From Ktedonobacteria bacterium brp13 (GTDB lineage Bacteria > Chloroflexota > Ktedonobacteria > Ktedonobacterales > Ktedonobacteraceae): DNA of 64,000 nucleotides. Below are positions 16,162 through 26,677 of the stretch, piece by piece (the first letter of the stretch is position 1; every line of letters starts with the position of its first letter). The stretch lies in NCBI GenBank assembly GCA_015099395.1, contig AP024096.1, positions 2,852,001 to 2,916,000 on the forward strand. Reading direction: 5' to 3'. The notes beneath the pieces are model-generated. The model searched no databases. It saw nothing but the letters and a program-made list of their open reading frames with translations, and had not been told where the DNA came from. Made by a program: the position numbers and the translations under genes.

Positions 16162-19119
16162 ATGTCGAATACAAAGCAGACCACGTGTGTCATTCCTGCG
16201 TCGTGTGGGGCATTCCTCGCTCTTCTTGAGACGCTTCCCGGTGCCTTGTTTGTCATCGATGACGCCGCGACCATTGTGTATGCCAATGTGAGCGCGCAGG
16301 CCATGACCGGAACCACGCGAGAGGAATTACATGGGAACAGCTTCTGGCGCTGCGCTCCACAACTGGTGAGCACATCGCTCTACCAGGCCGTGTGCAAGAC
16401 CAAACAGACCCGAGCATTGACCGAAGTGGAGTATCTTTCTCCCGTCACCCAGACCTGGCTGCACGTACAGCTCTCTCCGACCGTTGGGGGACTCATGTTG
16501 CAGTTCCACGAGGGGAGAGCACCAACGCGACGCCAGGAGTCATTTCCCCAAAGCGAATACCTCTGCGCTGATATCCTGGAGAACATCTCTGACCGGCTCG
16601 CGATCTTGACACCTGATGGGATGATCCTGTCCATCAATCAGCGCCCCTTAGAGGATGCACAGGTCCGACGAGAGGAGGTGATTGGCAAACCATTGGCTGA
16701 AACCCCCTGGTGGTCCCGTTCTCCTGCCAGTCAAGGGCAATTACGCGCAACGATCGCACGAGTCAGCAGGGGCGAAACGGTGCGCTTCGAAGCCGTGATC
16801 CAGCCGATGAAGGGAGTGTACCGTGACCTTGACGCAGTGATCACCCCACACATTGGTGCTGACAACCACATTGAGTACCTTGTCTACGCCGGGATCGACA
16901 TCACCGCGCGCAAGCGCGCCGAAGCGGAAATCCGTGCCCTGATCGATGCCATCCCCCATCTGGTCTGGACCGCCAGACCAGATGGGTATCTCACCTACCA
17001 CAATCAACGCTTGATCGAGTATTGGAGGATGACCCACGAACAGGCCGAAGGGGTTGGCTGGCTGGCGGGGGTGCATCCCGATGAGAGGCCTCGGGTGTGG
17101 GAGGCGTGGCAAACCTCCATCCGGACGGGGGAACCCTATGAAGTGGAACATCGCATGCGAGACGGCACCAGCGGAGCCGATCGCTGGTTTCTGGCCCGAG
17201 GCGTGCCGCAGAGAAATGCACAGGGCACGATCCTGCACTGGGTTGGCACCTGCACCGACATTGAGGAGCAGAAACAAGCCGAGCAAAAGCTCAAAGAAAG
17301 CGAGGAAAACTGGCGCGTGCTGGCCGAAACGGTGCCACAGCTCGTGTGGGTGGCACAACCCGACGGCCTGATTGAGTACCAGAATCAACGGTGGCGTGAC
17401 TATATCGGTTTCTCTTCCGAATACGCATTGGCCCATGAGTGGAGCCAGTCTTTGCACCCTGATGAGTATCAGCACACCCTGACGGTCTGGCATCATGCGC
17501 TTGAAACGGGCGAGCCCTATGAGATCGAATATCGTCTCAAGGAGGGCCAAACGGGCGCGTATCGCTGGTTCTTAGCCCGCGGCATGCCGGTGCGCGATGA
17601 AGCAGGCCAGATTGTCAAGTGGTTTGGCACCTGCACCGACATCGACGAGCAGAAACGAGCCGAACAGCGGATCAAAGCCAGCGAGGAGAACTTGAGGGTG
17701 CTGGCCGAAACAGTGCCACAGCTCGTGTGGGTGGCACAACCCGACGGCCAACACGAGTACACAAACCAGCACTGGTGTGACTACACCGGGTTTACGCTTG
17801 AGCAGCTACAAAGCGACCGATGGCCTCAGCTCCCGTTCATCCATCCTGATGATCGTGTAGGCATCCGAGCTCGCTGGCAGCAGGCTCTGGACACGGGAGC
17901 AATGTATGAGCACGAAGGACGTCTCAGAAATGGCCAGACCGGGGAGTATCGCTGGTTCTTAACTCGTGGGACGCCAATGCGTGATGAAACAGGCCAGATC
18001 ATCAAATGGTTTGGCACCTGCACTGACATCGATGAGCAGAAACGCATCGAGGAAGCCTTGCGTCAGAGTCAGGAGCGCATCCGCGCTCTCATCAACTCCA
18101 ATATTATCGGGATTATTTCTGTCGAAGTGGAAGGAGAAGTGATCGTGGAAGCCAATGATGCCTGGCTTCACATGACCGGCTATAGCCGAGAGGATGTGCG
18201 CAATAGAACGCTGAGACGGGGGAAGATCACTCCCCCGAAACAGGCGCATCTCTTTGAGAGCTCGATCCAGGAGATAGCGACACGCGGGCAGCACACGCCG
18301 ATTGAAACTGAGGTGGTGTGTCAAGATGGCAGTCGCCTGCCGGTGTTGCTGGGAGGCGTCACCTTCCGGGAGCATCCCCGCCAGATCATCAGCTTTATGC
18401 TGGATAATTCGGCGTGCAAGGAACTGGAGCAACGCAAGGATGACTTTATCAGCATGGCCAGTCATGAACTCAAGACCCCGCTCACCGCTTTGCAGCTGCA
18501 AACGCAACTGTTGGCAAAGCGACTGGCAAAGCAAGGAATCTCCAACGCTGCTCCTGCGCTTTCCATAATGGAGATGCAGGGCAAACAATTAGAGCGATTG
18601 ATCGAAGAGTTACTGGATGTGTCCAAGATCCAGGCTGGCAGGCTGGAGTACGTCCAGGAGACGGTGGATCTCGACGCCTTGCTGCGGGAGATCACCGACA
18701 CCATGCAACAAACCAATCCGAGCCATACCCTCGTGGTGCGTGGCGTGGTGCAGACCAGCCTGATGGCGGATCGAGACCGGCTGGGACAGGTCTTCACCAA
18801 CCTGATCAGCAATGCCATCAAGTATTCTCCCGAGGCCCAGACCGTCGAGATTGACCTGAGCGTCTCCCCGGAGACGGTCACAGTCAGTGTCCGCGATCAT
18901 GGCCTGGGCATCCCGCGAGAGCTGCGTGATAAGGTTTTTGAGCGTTTTTACCGGGCCACTGATCCCCAGAAGAGATCGATCCCTGGTCTGGGGATGGGGT
19001 TGTACATTGTGGCGGAGATCGTCAAACGTCATGGGGGAACCATCACCGTGGACAGCGAAGTTGGAAGAGGATCGACCTTTACGGTGACCCTTCCCCTCGC
19101 GAGGAATGCCCTTGCTTGA
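16162..19119 (+). CDS. Soluble six-PAS sensor histidine kinase
   Basis: The product is about 985 aa with no membrane segment or signal peptide, so it senses cytoplasmic cues. Six PAS-like units follow each other; units 3-5 repeat the pattern VPQLVWVAQPDG...CTDIDEQKRAEQ. A HisKA domain contains the phospho-acceptor in SMASHELKTPLTALQ. The HATPase domain has N box NLISNAIKYSPE, G1 DHGLGIP, F box and G2 GLGMGLYI. There is no receiver domain, and no response regulator lies nearby, so it is an orphan kinase. PAS units 4 and 5 are nearly identical in DNA over 60 bases, which points to recent internal duplication. The ATG at 16162 is favoured because the paralogue at 30138-32738 begins at the same MSN(T/A)KQT; an in-frame ATG at 16129 adds 11 residues. 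Confidence 0.92.
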   Translation: MSNTKQTTCVIPASCGAFLALLETLPGALFVIDDAATIVYANVSAQAMTGTTREELHGNSFWRCAPQLVSTSLYQAVCKTKQTRALTEVEYLSPVTQTWLHVQLSPTVGGLMLQFHEGRAPTRRQESFPQSEYLCADILENISDRLAILTPDGMILSINQRPLEDAQVRREEVIGKPLAETPWWSRSPASQGQLRATIARVSRGETVRFEAVIQPMKGVYRDLDAVITPHIGADNHIEYLVYAGIDITARKRAEAEIRALIDAIPHLVWTARPDGYLTYHNQRLIEYWRMTHEQAEGVGWLAGVHPDERPRVWEAWQTSIRTGEPYEVEHRMRDGTSGADRWFLARGVPQRNAQGTILHWVGTCTDIEEQKQAEQKLKESEENWRVLAETVPQLVWVAQPDGLIEYQNQRWRDYIGFSSEYALAHEWSQSLHPDEYQHTLTVWHHALETGEPYEIEYRLKEGQTGAYRWFLARGMPVRDEAGQIVKWFGTCTDIDEQKRAEQRIKASEENLRVLAETVPQLVWVAQPDGQHEYTNQHWCDYTGFTLEQLQSDRWPQLPFIHPDDRVGIRARWQQALDTGAMYEHEGRLRNGQTGEYRWFLTRGTPMRDETGQIIKWFGTCTDIDEQKRIEEALRQSQERIRALINSNIIGIISVEVEGEVIVEANDAWLHMTGYSREDVRNRTLRRGKITPPKQAHLFESSIQEIATRGQHTPIETEVVCQDGSRLPVLLGGVTFREHPRQIISFMLDNSACKELEQRKDDFISMASHELKTPLTALQLQTQLLAKRLAKQGISNAAPALSIMEMQGKQLERLIEELLDVSKIQAGRLEYVQETVDLDALLREITDTMQQTNPSHTLVVRGVVQTSLMADRDRLGQVFTNLISNAIKYSPEAQTVEIDLSVSPETVTVSVRDHGLGIPRELRDKVFERFYRATDPQKRSIPGLGMGLYIVAEIVKRHGGTITVDSEVGRGSTFTVTLPLARNALA

Positions 19120-19289
19120 GCAGTTCTACGTGATCCTGGTTTGCCATTGGTTCCCTCCTCTGCCTGAGACTTCTCGTTGCCCTTGCATGGTAGGCCTTGT
19201 AGCGAGCAAGAAGGCGGAGGGTAAGAACAGACCCCAAAATGCTTCAATGAAGCATTTTGCGCCGATTTTCGCAACATTAATGGATTAAA

Positions 19290-20060
19290 TATATATATCG
19301 CTATCATCTGTAACCTTGCCAAAAACTCTTCCCCCTCTCGGAGGCTCACCGGGATAGGCCAAAAAACCTATCCCGGTGATCTTCATAGAAGAAAATGCAC
19401 ACGAACATTCAGTATTATATATAAAGCATGTATTAAACTCATATATCACTATCGCCTGGAAACTCGCCAAAAACTCGTCCCCCTCTCGGAGGGGGGAGAT
19501 AGCTTTAGCTATCGGGGGGAGCCATCCTCGCCTTCTGCTCTCGATGACTCTTCTACGCCAACCATCTCCCGTTCGGACGTGGATTTCGTCATCAAGAATG
19601 GCAGACTAGGAAGGCAAGCGTGATAAAGAGCGTTTAATTCGAGATTGTAACGTTATTCGAACATTTACTCCCCCCGATAGCTAAAGCTATCTCCCCCCTC
19701 AAAGAGGGGGACAAGGGCTTAAGTGCACTATACAGACGATAGTGAACGTTATTGGCAAGTGACATGACGCATTTGTCATGACGTCCCATCTATCTCAATT
19801 GGCTTGGAAGGCGGTTTCATGGCCTATTTCCAAAAAACCTACATCGGTGAGCCTCTCGGAGGGGGGACAAGGGATTCTAGCATTTTTACAGGCGATAGTG
19901 AACTTTATTGACAACCGAAGTGACCCATTCGTCATGGCACCCCACCTGTCTCCACCGGCCTGTGCGGCGGTTTCATTGCATATATCACAAGGAAACCTAC
20001 ACCGGCGAGCCTCAAAGAGGGGGACAAGGGTTAGTAATCTCCATTACCTGTATAGCATAC
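19290..20060. repeat. Cluster of MITE family 1 copies
   Basis: At least three copies are present: a short one (about 19300-19390) with the hairpin CTCACCGGGATAGG...CCTATCCCGGTGA; a full one (about 19446-19757) whose arms CACTATCGCCTG...CGATAGTG are inverted and enclose two inward GATAGCTTTAGCTATC hairpins; and partial copies at about 19840-19915 and 20005-20040. No gene is apparent here; short open frames through the repeats share no codon bias or ribosome sites. Confidence 0.82.
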
Positions 20061-20100
20061 ATATACTCTATGATTGCATATACTTCACTTATGCTCTCCA

Positions 20101-20514
20101 CTATCTTCCTGTGTCTAATTTATCCTCTCCCTGCTTATTCTTGTTTTCAGCAAGAGAATGTTCTTGCTTCTTCACTTCATTATCGATGGACATACAAACG
20201 GCTGCAAAATTATTATTCACATCACTATTGGAGAAGCGTACAACCTGTAAGGAATACCTATTCAATATCCTGGTTCTTTTAGCATCATACAGCAGCCCTT
20301 CCTCTGTATAATGCTGATCTCCATCGAGCTCAATACAGAGGTGCGCATGAGCGCAATAAAAATCTACAATGAATGGATCTATCACCTTTTGGCGCTGAAA
20401 GCGAAGACTATGGTGACGCAGAAAGCAATACCATAATCTTTTCTCTTGTTCTGTCATATTCCTACGCAAATCCTGAGCCAATAGAATGAGATCCCGATTA
20501 TATGATTTAGGCAT
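20101..20514 (-). CDS. DUF559-family (Vsr-like) endonuclease
   Basis: The 137-aa protein has the DUF559 fold signature of the very-short-patch-repair/restriction-endonuclease-like group. It shows AQDLRRNMTEQEKRLW at the N-terminus, then FQRQKVIDPFIVDFYC with the catalytic D, then LCIELDGDQHY and VVRFSNSDV. The role of stand-alone DUF559 proteins is not settled; DNA nicking is inferred from the fold. The gene stands alone in a field of MITE copies, and no partner is on its strand. The C-terminal 30 residues are polar and low-complexity. Confidence 0.82.
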   Translation of the reverse strand: MPKSYNRDLILLAQDLRRNMTEQEKRLWYCFLRHHSLRFQRQKVIDPFIVDFYCAHAHLCIELDGDQHYTEEGLLYDAKRTRILNRYSLQVVRFSNSDVNNNFAAVCMSIDNEVKKQEHSLAENKNKQGEDKLDTGR

Positions 20515-20639
20515 AGCATATACCTCTAAGATTCTGCTCTATGGTAAAAACCTCTTTATTGTATGTACCTTTGTGGATGAAGAATGTTCGCAGTGTAGGA
20601 GTAATGGATTATTGGGTAGGATTTTAGTAGATGGTTAAC

Positions 20640-21490
20640 GTAGGAAAGTAGCGGAGAGCAGAAGTGAAGGATTTACTCTCCCTATCACTCCTATTAACGA
20701 TAAAAATATCTATCACTTGTAGAGACTCTAAAACCCTTGTCCCCCTCTCTGAGGGGGGACGAGTTTTTGGATAGTTTTCAGGCAATAGCGCACATTAAAC
20801 CTCCTCAAAGACCATCATGAAAAAGGTTCACCACCCAGGATGAAAACGCCATGTTCAGCAGAGAGCAGAAGTGAAGGATTTGCTCTCCCTATCACTCCTA
20901 TTAACGATAAAAATATCTATCACTTGTAGATACTCTAAAACCCTTGTCCCCCTCTCTGAGGGGGGAGATAGCTTTAGCTATCGGGGGGAGCTATCCTTCA
21001 CTTATGCTGCTCACTACTATTCTACGCTAGCTATCGATTTTGTATACTTTAGCCGAATCATCTCCTGTTTGGCGATTGCTAGCGTTTGGCTCCCCCCTCC
21101 GAGCTCACCGGTGCAGGTTTTTTGGCATATTCCGGTGAGTCTCAAAGAAGGGAATACATAATATTGCCCATTATTATCTCTATCGCATAGACTAACTGTT
21201 GCTCTTGATAAGGCCAACTAGCACCTGTAAATATGCTAAAAACCCTTGTCACTCTCTCTGAGGGGTATCGCTTTAGAGGCAGAGGTGAGTAAATCGCGAG
21301 CAATATCTGATACTCCTCGAGTATAGGCTATAGTGACTAAAGTAATATTTAGCGTAGAATGATAGTGAGCAGCATAAGTGAAGGATAGCTCCCCCCGATA
21401 GCTAAAGCTATCTCCCCCCTCAAAGAGGGGGACAAGGTATTTTATCTTCTTTACAGGCGGTAGTGAATTTCATGATAACCACAGTGATGC
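20640..21490. repeat. MITE family 1 copies with a 105-bp direct repeat
   Basis: About 105 bases at 20654-20759 recur at 20861-20966 with very few changes, each ending in the CCTTGTCCCCCTCTCTGAGG core. The second copy continues into the GATAGC hairpin, and an inverted arm is found at about 21380-21440, giving a roughly 500-bp foldback structure. A further hairpin of the CTCACCGG...CCGGTGAG type is near 21100-21143. I see no gene. Confidence 0.8.
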
Positions 21491-21500
21491 ATTCGTCATG

Positions 21501-21551
21501 GCGTCCCATCTGTCTCCGCGTCCCATCTGTCTCCGCGTCCCATCTGTCTCC
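21501..21551. repeat. Three tandem 17-bp repeats
   Basis: The unit GCGTCCCATCTGTCTCC occurs three times head to tail (21501-21517, 21518-21534, 21535-21551). Single copies of the unit occur in other MITE margins, for example near 19783 and 34938. This looks like local expansion of a MITE edge. The following 250 bases to the methylase start hold no obvious gene. Confidence 0.9.
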
Positions 21552-21806
21552 ATAAGCTAAACCAGGGCATCTCCCCTCTCTATATTTCCATCTAGCTGCA
21601 ATGCATGGTTTCTAAGCTTGACAATCCTAATACTGCATGTTAGGCTTTCGCTGCAGTTAAAAACAATTTTATCCTACAAAAGGATAAAGCTCCATGCTAT
21701 ATACACCTTTAAAAATCTTCTATGAATCGATATCGCGTTCAGGAAAGGTTCTTGAGGACTCACTATACCTTTCCATACCTGGTTGTTCAGAATAGGCAGA
21801 TAATCT

Positions 21807-24800
21807 ATGGTTACTGAAATTGCCCGCAGGGATGTACAGGAGCTTTCAGGTCGTCAGCAGGTACAGGATTTCTTCGCGGCCCTCGGCTACGATACTGACA
21901 ATGTCACGCCTTTTACTACTCAAACGCTCGGTATCACCAATGATCTGCGTCACTCTATTACCTCTATTGAGCGTGTCGCTCTCCTTGACGATGGCTGGTC
22001 ACTGCAAGTCTTTCTCTTTGAGATGAAGTCGCCCTCTGTTACGAAGCAACAGACACGTGAGCTTACACGCATATTTAATAATCGCGGTGGCGATTTCCTT
22101 CTGGTGCTGACGACAAATTATCAGCATATCGATTTTGTGCTGGTCGCTGACGAGAAGCTACCTGAGAGTACACCAGAGGACCAGACTTCATTATTTGGCA
22201 TACCACAACCACGTAAGGATAATCCATATTCGCGTACGATGACGGTGAATCGACGCAATCCAGATCGTATCTCGCTACGTGTGCTACGCCTGTTCATGTA
22301 CCATGCTGACGAGAGCGTCTATGATTATGTCGAACGCTTACGCTCTGCCTATATGGTCTCCTACTGGAGTGAGGCGTATTTCAATAACCGTGCGCTCTTC
22401 TCCGACTATTATTTAAGCGAACGACTGCCTGATAAAGAAGAGACACCCGAATGGGATGGCGAGTCATCTCAGCTCAGACACGTTATGCAGACGCTACGTA
22501 ACCTCTATGCCAGCGTTAAAGATGAATATGCGAACCAACCACGGGCCGTTGTGCAGGAACAGCTTATCCGGCCTGTCCTTGAGCTCCTTGGTTTCTCCCT
22601 CACTTCCTCCACTTCCTCGGCTTCCTCAACTGCTCAGAGTACGGAACGGACACCTGACTATGTGTTGCAGGTACAGGCTACGCAGGGGCAGGCCGTTAAC
22701 ACAACGGTCGGTTTCTGTCTGGTCTATCCCTGGCAGCGTGATCTGGACCGCAAGTTGGATAGCACGCAGAGTCAGATGGGTGACGATCCCAATCGTGAGA
22801 ACGATAATCCAGGGGCAGCGGTCGTAACGTTGCTGGAACAGGGTAGCGCCAGTTGGGGTATCCTCACCAATGGCAAGTACTGGCGGCTCTACTCGGCCAG
22901 TGCCCATAGTCGCGCCACCAACTATTACGAGATCGATCTCGATGAGATTATCAATCAGGAACACCAGGATCAGGCCAGGGCCTTCAAATATTTCTGGTTC
23001 CTCTTCCGCGCTGAAGCCTTCCGCGCTACGATCCCGACCAGCGATGGGACGCTGATCTCCAAGCTCGATCAGATCCTCCAACACAGTGTCAGCTACGCTC
23101 ACGAGGTCGGCGAACAACTCAAGAACCTGATCTTTGATCAGATCTTCCAACACTTCGCACAAGGCTTCGTGAACTATGCGCAACAGCATCAGCACTGGCC
23201 CACAGCCCTGCTAGAGATGGACGAACAGCAGCGCAGCGCAAGCCTGCAAGAAGTCTTCAACGCCACATTGACATTTCTCTATCGCCTGCTCTTCCTCCTC
23301 TATGCCGAGAGCCGCAACCTGCTGCCCGTCCGCGAGATCAGTAGCTACTATGGCTATAGCCTGGAACATCTCAAAGTAGGTATCGCGGAAGACGCTGGGA
23401 CGAGCAAAACGACGGCACCGCTGAAGATCGCCAGCCAATACAGCGCGACCGCGACCGGATTGTACGATAACCTCAGGGTGCTCTTTGGCGCTATCGACAA
23501 AGGCAGCCGCGACCTCAACGTTCCGATCTACAATGGTGGTCTCTTCATGACCACTACGGATGCGCAGGATAGCTCGAACGAAGCCAGAACGGCACGTTTC
23601 CTGAGCACCTTGAAAATTCCTGATCGCGAACTGGCCCTTGGTCTGGATCTGCTGGCCCGCGTCGAGGAGAAGAAGGGAGCCAGCCTTGTCTTTGTCGACT
23701 ATAAAAGCCTGGGTGTACGCCAACTGGGTAGCATCTACGAAGGCTTGCTGGAGTTCAGATTACGTGCCGCGACCGAAGTCATGGCCGTGGTCAGCACGGG
23801 CAAGGGCAAGAAGACCGAACAGATTATTTCACAGCAGGAAGCGATCCAGAAGAAGCAGTCTATTACGACCACGCTCAACGGTGCACAGCGCCTCTATCAG
23901 CCAGGCAACGTCTATTTAGAGAATGACAAACACGAACGCAAAGCCACCGGCAGCTACTACACACCCGACTATATCGTTAAATATATCGTCGCCAATACAG
24001 TCGGTCCCGTCCTGGATGAAAAATTCGCAAAGCTCACAGCTGAGTTTCGCAACGTCGAACAAGACCTGCGTACAAAGATGCGCAGGGAAAAGATCATGCG
24101 TCAACAGCACCTGAAAGCTGATGATGCTCAACTCGACACGTATAATAAGTACAAAAACACCCTGAACGAGATCTTCTTCGATCTCAAAGTCTTGGACCCG
24201 GCCATGGGTAGCGGGCACTTTCTGGTCGAGACCGTAGACTACATCACCGACCGCATGACGCGCTACCTGGACCGCTTCTCCTGGAATCCTGTCTACTACC
24301 ATCTGCAAGTCATCCGTCGTGAGATTCAGCAGCAGATGGAAGAGCAGGGGATTCAGATCAATATCGAAAAGCTCACCGACATCAATCTACTCAAACGTCA
24401 GGTCCTCAAACGCTGTATCTACGGCGTAGACCTCAACCCCATGGCCGTCGAACTGGCTAAAGTCAGCGTCTGGCTCGACAGCTTCACGCTGGGCGCACCA
24501 CTCTCCTTCCTCGACCATCACCTCAAATGCGGCAACTCGCTGATAGGTGAAGACTTCAGCGCCATACGTAAAAAACTGGCCGCCGACCTGTGGGGCAGCC
24601 AATACGCAGGGCTGGTCAGCGCCACACAACTGATCCGCAATATCGTCAGGCAAAGCGATTCTACCGCAGCGGAGGTCGCACGTTCGCGCAGCATGTATAA
24701 GGATGCGACTACCGATCTGGCACCCATCAAACGTCAGCTCAACGTCTGGGTTGGCGAATACTACGGCATCAAAGGTGCACAGGAACTCGTGAACAATCAT

Positions 24801-26672
24801 GGTCAGAAAATCCTTGATGGGAATTACCAATCGCTCACAACAAATGAGCGCGCAGCCATTGAGCAAGCATATGAGCTCGCGATCGATAAACATCTCTTCC
24901 ACTGGGATCTTGAATTCCCCGAAGTCTTCCTGGAAGGAACAGAGCGCAAAGCCGACGCAGGCTTTAATGCAGTCGTTGGCAACCCCCCTTATGTGCGCCA
25001 GGAAGGGCTTGCCGATGACAAGAACGCCTTCAAGCAACTCTACAGCGTCTTTAACAGCATCGCTGACCTCTACACCTACTTCATTGAAAAAGGCAACAAA
25101 TTACTGAGTCCCGGCGGTCGCTTTGGCATGATTACCGCCAACAAATTCATACGCGCTAACTATGGAGCGACCCTACGCACATATCTCACGAACGAAGTCA
25201 AGCTGGAAAAACTGATTGACTTTGGCGACTTGCCTGTCTTTGGCGATGCTGTAACCTATCCTATCATTATCTTAACTACGAAGACACAACATAATGGTAA
25301 GCCAATAGAGTATGCCTTGATAAAAAGCTTAAAATTTATTAACCTCGATGATGCTGTTAACACTACAATTAGCAAGATGCCAGAAAGTGCGTTTGAAGGT
25401 ATCAACTGGTCACTAGCAGTTAGAGAGAATCAAAGTATTTTAGATAAGCTCAACAACAAAAGTGCATCTCTTAAAGATTTTGTTAACGATAATATCTACT
25501 ATGGAATAAAGACAGGATATAACGAGGCATTCGTTATTGATAAATTCACACGAGATAAACTTATTCTTGAAGATCCAAATAGTGCAGAGGTGATTAAACC
25601 ATTTCTAGCAGGAGAAAATGTTAGACGCTATGAGATTAATTATGTCGAACGTTATCTCATCTTCACCAGAAAAGGTATTGATTTAGCTAAGTACAAAGCA
25701 ATAACACGTCATCTCTTGCAGTATAAAACTGAATTGGAACCAAGGCCCAAAAGTTGGGATGAGAAAACTCATGGCTCGTGGGCTGGTAGAAAACCGGGAT
25801 CTTATAAGTGGTATGAAATCCAAGATAATATTGCTTATTACAAAGAGTTTGATAAACCAAAGATTATTTTCCCTAATATCTGCGATAAACCCGAATTCAC
25901 TATTGATGAAAAGGGTTATTATAGCAATCAAAAAACCTTTATCATTTCCGTAGCCGATGCCTATTTATTATCGATCCTAAATAGTAAAATTATGAGTTTC
26001 ATATTTGAACACACTCTGCCTAAGCTTAGAGGTAACTTCTACGAACCTGGCTATATCTTCATGAAAGAAGTTCCCATCCGTCGCATCACCTTCCCCAACT
26101 CAGAACATCTACGAGAATATCACAGCAGGCAAGCGCACAAGCTCTTTGAGGATTATCTCGCCAATCCAGGCGAGCAACAGAGCGTACTCAACGCTGTAGA
26201 ACATCACCTCGCACAGAAGCCAGAGCAATCCGATGTTGTGCATGACGTGCTGGCATTGCTGGCGGAAGAGATGTTGCGTCTCAACCGTGAGAAACGCGAT
26301 GAGCAGAAGCGCTTTCTGGACTATGTGGAGAAGATTATCAAACTGCGACCAGATAAGGATGGGCATAACGGTATCGATACGCTACAGGGTAAGCAGAAAA
26401 TTATGGAGTATGCAGGTGACTATCAGAAGGCGGATGATCAGCACGTGCCGCCAGAAGAGTTGCTCAGTTCCCTGCGTAAAAACAAGCAGCGCTTCGGTAT
26501 TGCGTCTCTCGATATGGTTGCAGAGCAGATTGTGGCAGCCTACGAGCAGAGTTTGCACGTTGTACTACCACTGAAAGAGCAGTTGAAAAAGACGGATGCA
26601 TTGATTGATGAGATTGTATACAGGCTGTACGGGCTGACAGATGCTGAGATTCGCGTGGTCAAGGGAGAGTAA
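21807..26672 (+). CDS. Eco57I/type IIG-like DNA adenine methyltransferase, probable defence protein
   Basis: The 1621-aa protein has an N-terminal region with nuclease-like features (FLFEMKSPSVTKQQ near residue 70; a degenerate TPDYVLQVQ region near 285), followed by a helical segment. The N6-adenine methyltransferase core has motif I VLDPAMGSGHFLVETVDY (about residue 795) and motif IV VVGNPPYVRQEG (about 1058). A TaqI-like target-recognition domain (about 1170-1410, containing LRGNFYEPGYIFMKEVP) and a helical tail follow. Such proteins methylate one adenine in a recognition site and may also cut. The PLD/SNF2 helicase gene follows after 5 bases, an operon. The recognition-domain DNA is visibly AT-rich compared with the rest of the gene. 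The start ATG has only a weak upstream purine run, so a nearby alternative is possible. Confidence 0.85.
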   Translation: MVTEIARRDVQELSGRQQVQDFFAALGYDTDNVTPFTTQTLGITNDLRHSITSIERVALLDDGWSLQVFLFEMKSPSVTKQQTRELTRIFNNRGGDFLLVLTTNYQHIDFVLVADEKLPESTPEDQTSLFGIPQPRKDNPYSRTMTVNRRNPDRISLRVLRLFMYHADESVYDYVERLRSAYMVSYWSEAYFNNRALFSDYYLSERLPDKEETPEWDGESSQLRHVMQTLRNLYASVKDEYANQPRAVVQEQLIRPVLELLGFSLTSSTSSASSTAQSTERTPDYVLQVQATQGQAVNTTVGFCLVYPWQRDLDRKLDSTQSQMGDDPNRENDNPGAAVVTLLEQGSASWGILTNGKYWRLYSASAHSRATNYYEIDLDEIINQEHQDQARAFKYFWFLFRAEAFRATIPTSDGTLISKLDQILQHSVSYAHEVGEQLKNLIFDQIFQHFAQGFVNYAQQHQHWPTALLEMDEQQRSASLQEVFNATLTFLYRLLFLLYAESRNLLPVREISSYYGYSLEHLKVGIAEDAGTSKTTAPLKIASQYSATATGLYDNLRVLFGAIDKGSRDLNVPIYNGGLFMTTTDAQDSSNEARTARFLSTLKIPDRELALGLDLLARVEEKKGASLVFVDYKSLGVRQLGSIYEGLLEFRLRAATEVMAVVSTGKGKKTEQIISQQEAIQKKQSITTTLNGAQRLYQPGNVYLENDKHERKATGSYYTPDYIVKYIVANTVGPVLDEKFAKLTAEFRNVEQDLRTKMRREKIMRQQHLKADDAQLDTYNKYKNTLNEIFFDLKVLDPAMGSGHFLVETVDYITDRMTRYLDRFSWNPVYYHLQVIRREIQQQMEEQGIQINIEKLTDINLLKRQVLKRCIYGVDLNPMAVELAKVSVWLDSFTLGAPLSFLDHHLKCGNSLIGEDFSAIRKKLAADLWGSQYAGLVSATQLIRNIVRQSDSTAAEVARSRSMYKDATTDLAPIKRQLNVWVGEYYGIKGAQELVNNHGQKILDGNYQSLTTNERAAIEQAYELAIDKHLFHWDLEFPEVFLEGTERKADAGFNAVVGNPPYVRQEGLADDKNAFKQLYSVFNSIADLYTYFIEKGNKLLSPGGRFGMITANKFIRANYGATLRTYLTNEVKLEKLIDFGDLPVFGDAVTYPIIILTTKTQHNGKPIEYALIKSLKFINLDDAVNTTISKMPESAFEGINWSLAVRENQSILDKLNNKSASLKDFVNDNIYYGIKTGYNEAFVIDKFTRDKLILEDPNSAEVIKPFLAGENVRRYEINYVERYLIFTRKGIDLAKYKAITRHLLQYKTELEPRPKSWDEKTHGSWAGRKPGSYKWYEIQDNIAYYKEFDKPKIIFPNICDKPEFTIDEKGYYSNQKTFIISVADAYLLSILNSKIMSFIFEHTLPKLRGNFYEPGYIFMKEVPIRRITFPNSEHLREYHSRQAHKLFEDYLANPGEQQSVLNAVEHHLAQKPEQSDVVHDVLALLAEEMLRLNREKRDEQKRFLDYVEKIIKLRPDKDGHNGIDTLQGKQKIMEYAGDYQKADDQHVPPEELLSSLRKNKQRFGIASLDMVAEQIVAAYEQSLHVVLPLKEQLKKTDALIDEIVYRLYGLTDAEIRVVKGE

Positions 26673-26677
26673 AAGAC

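Noticed and set aside
21501..21551. Possible CRISPR array (three 17-bp repeats)
   Set aside because: The repeats are directly adjacent with no spacers, and the unit is part of MITE margins. No cas gene is present.
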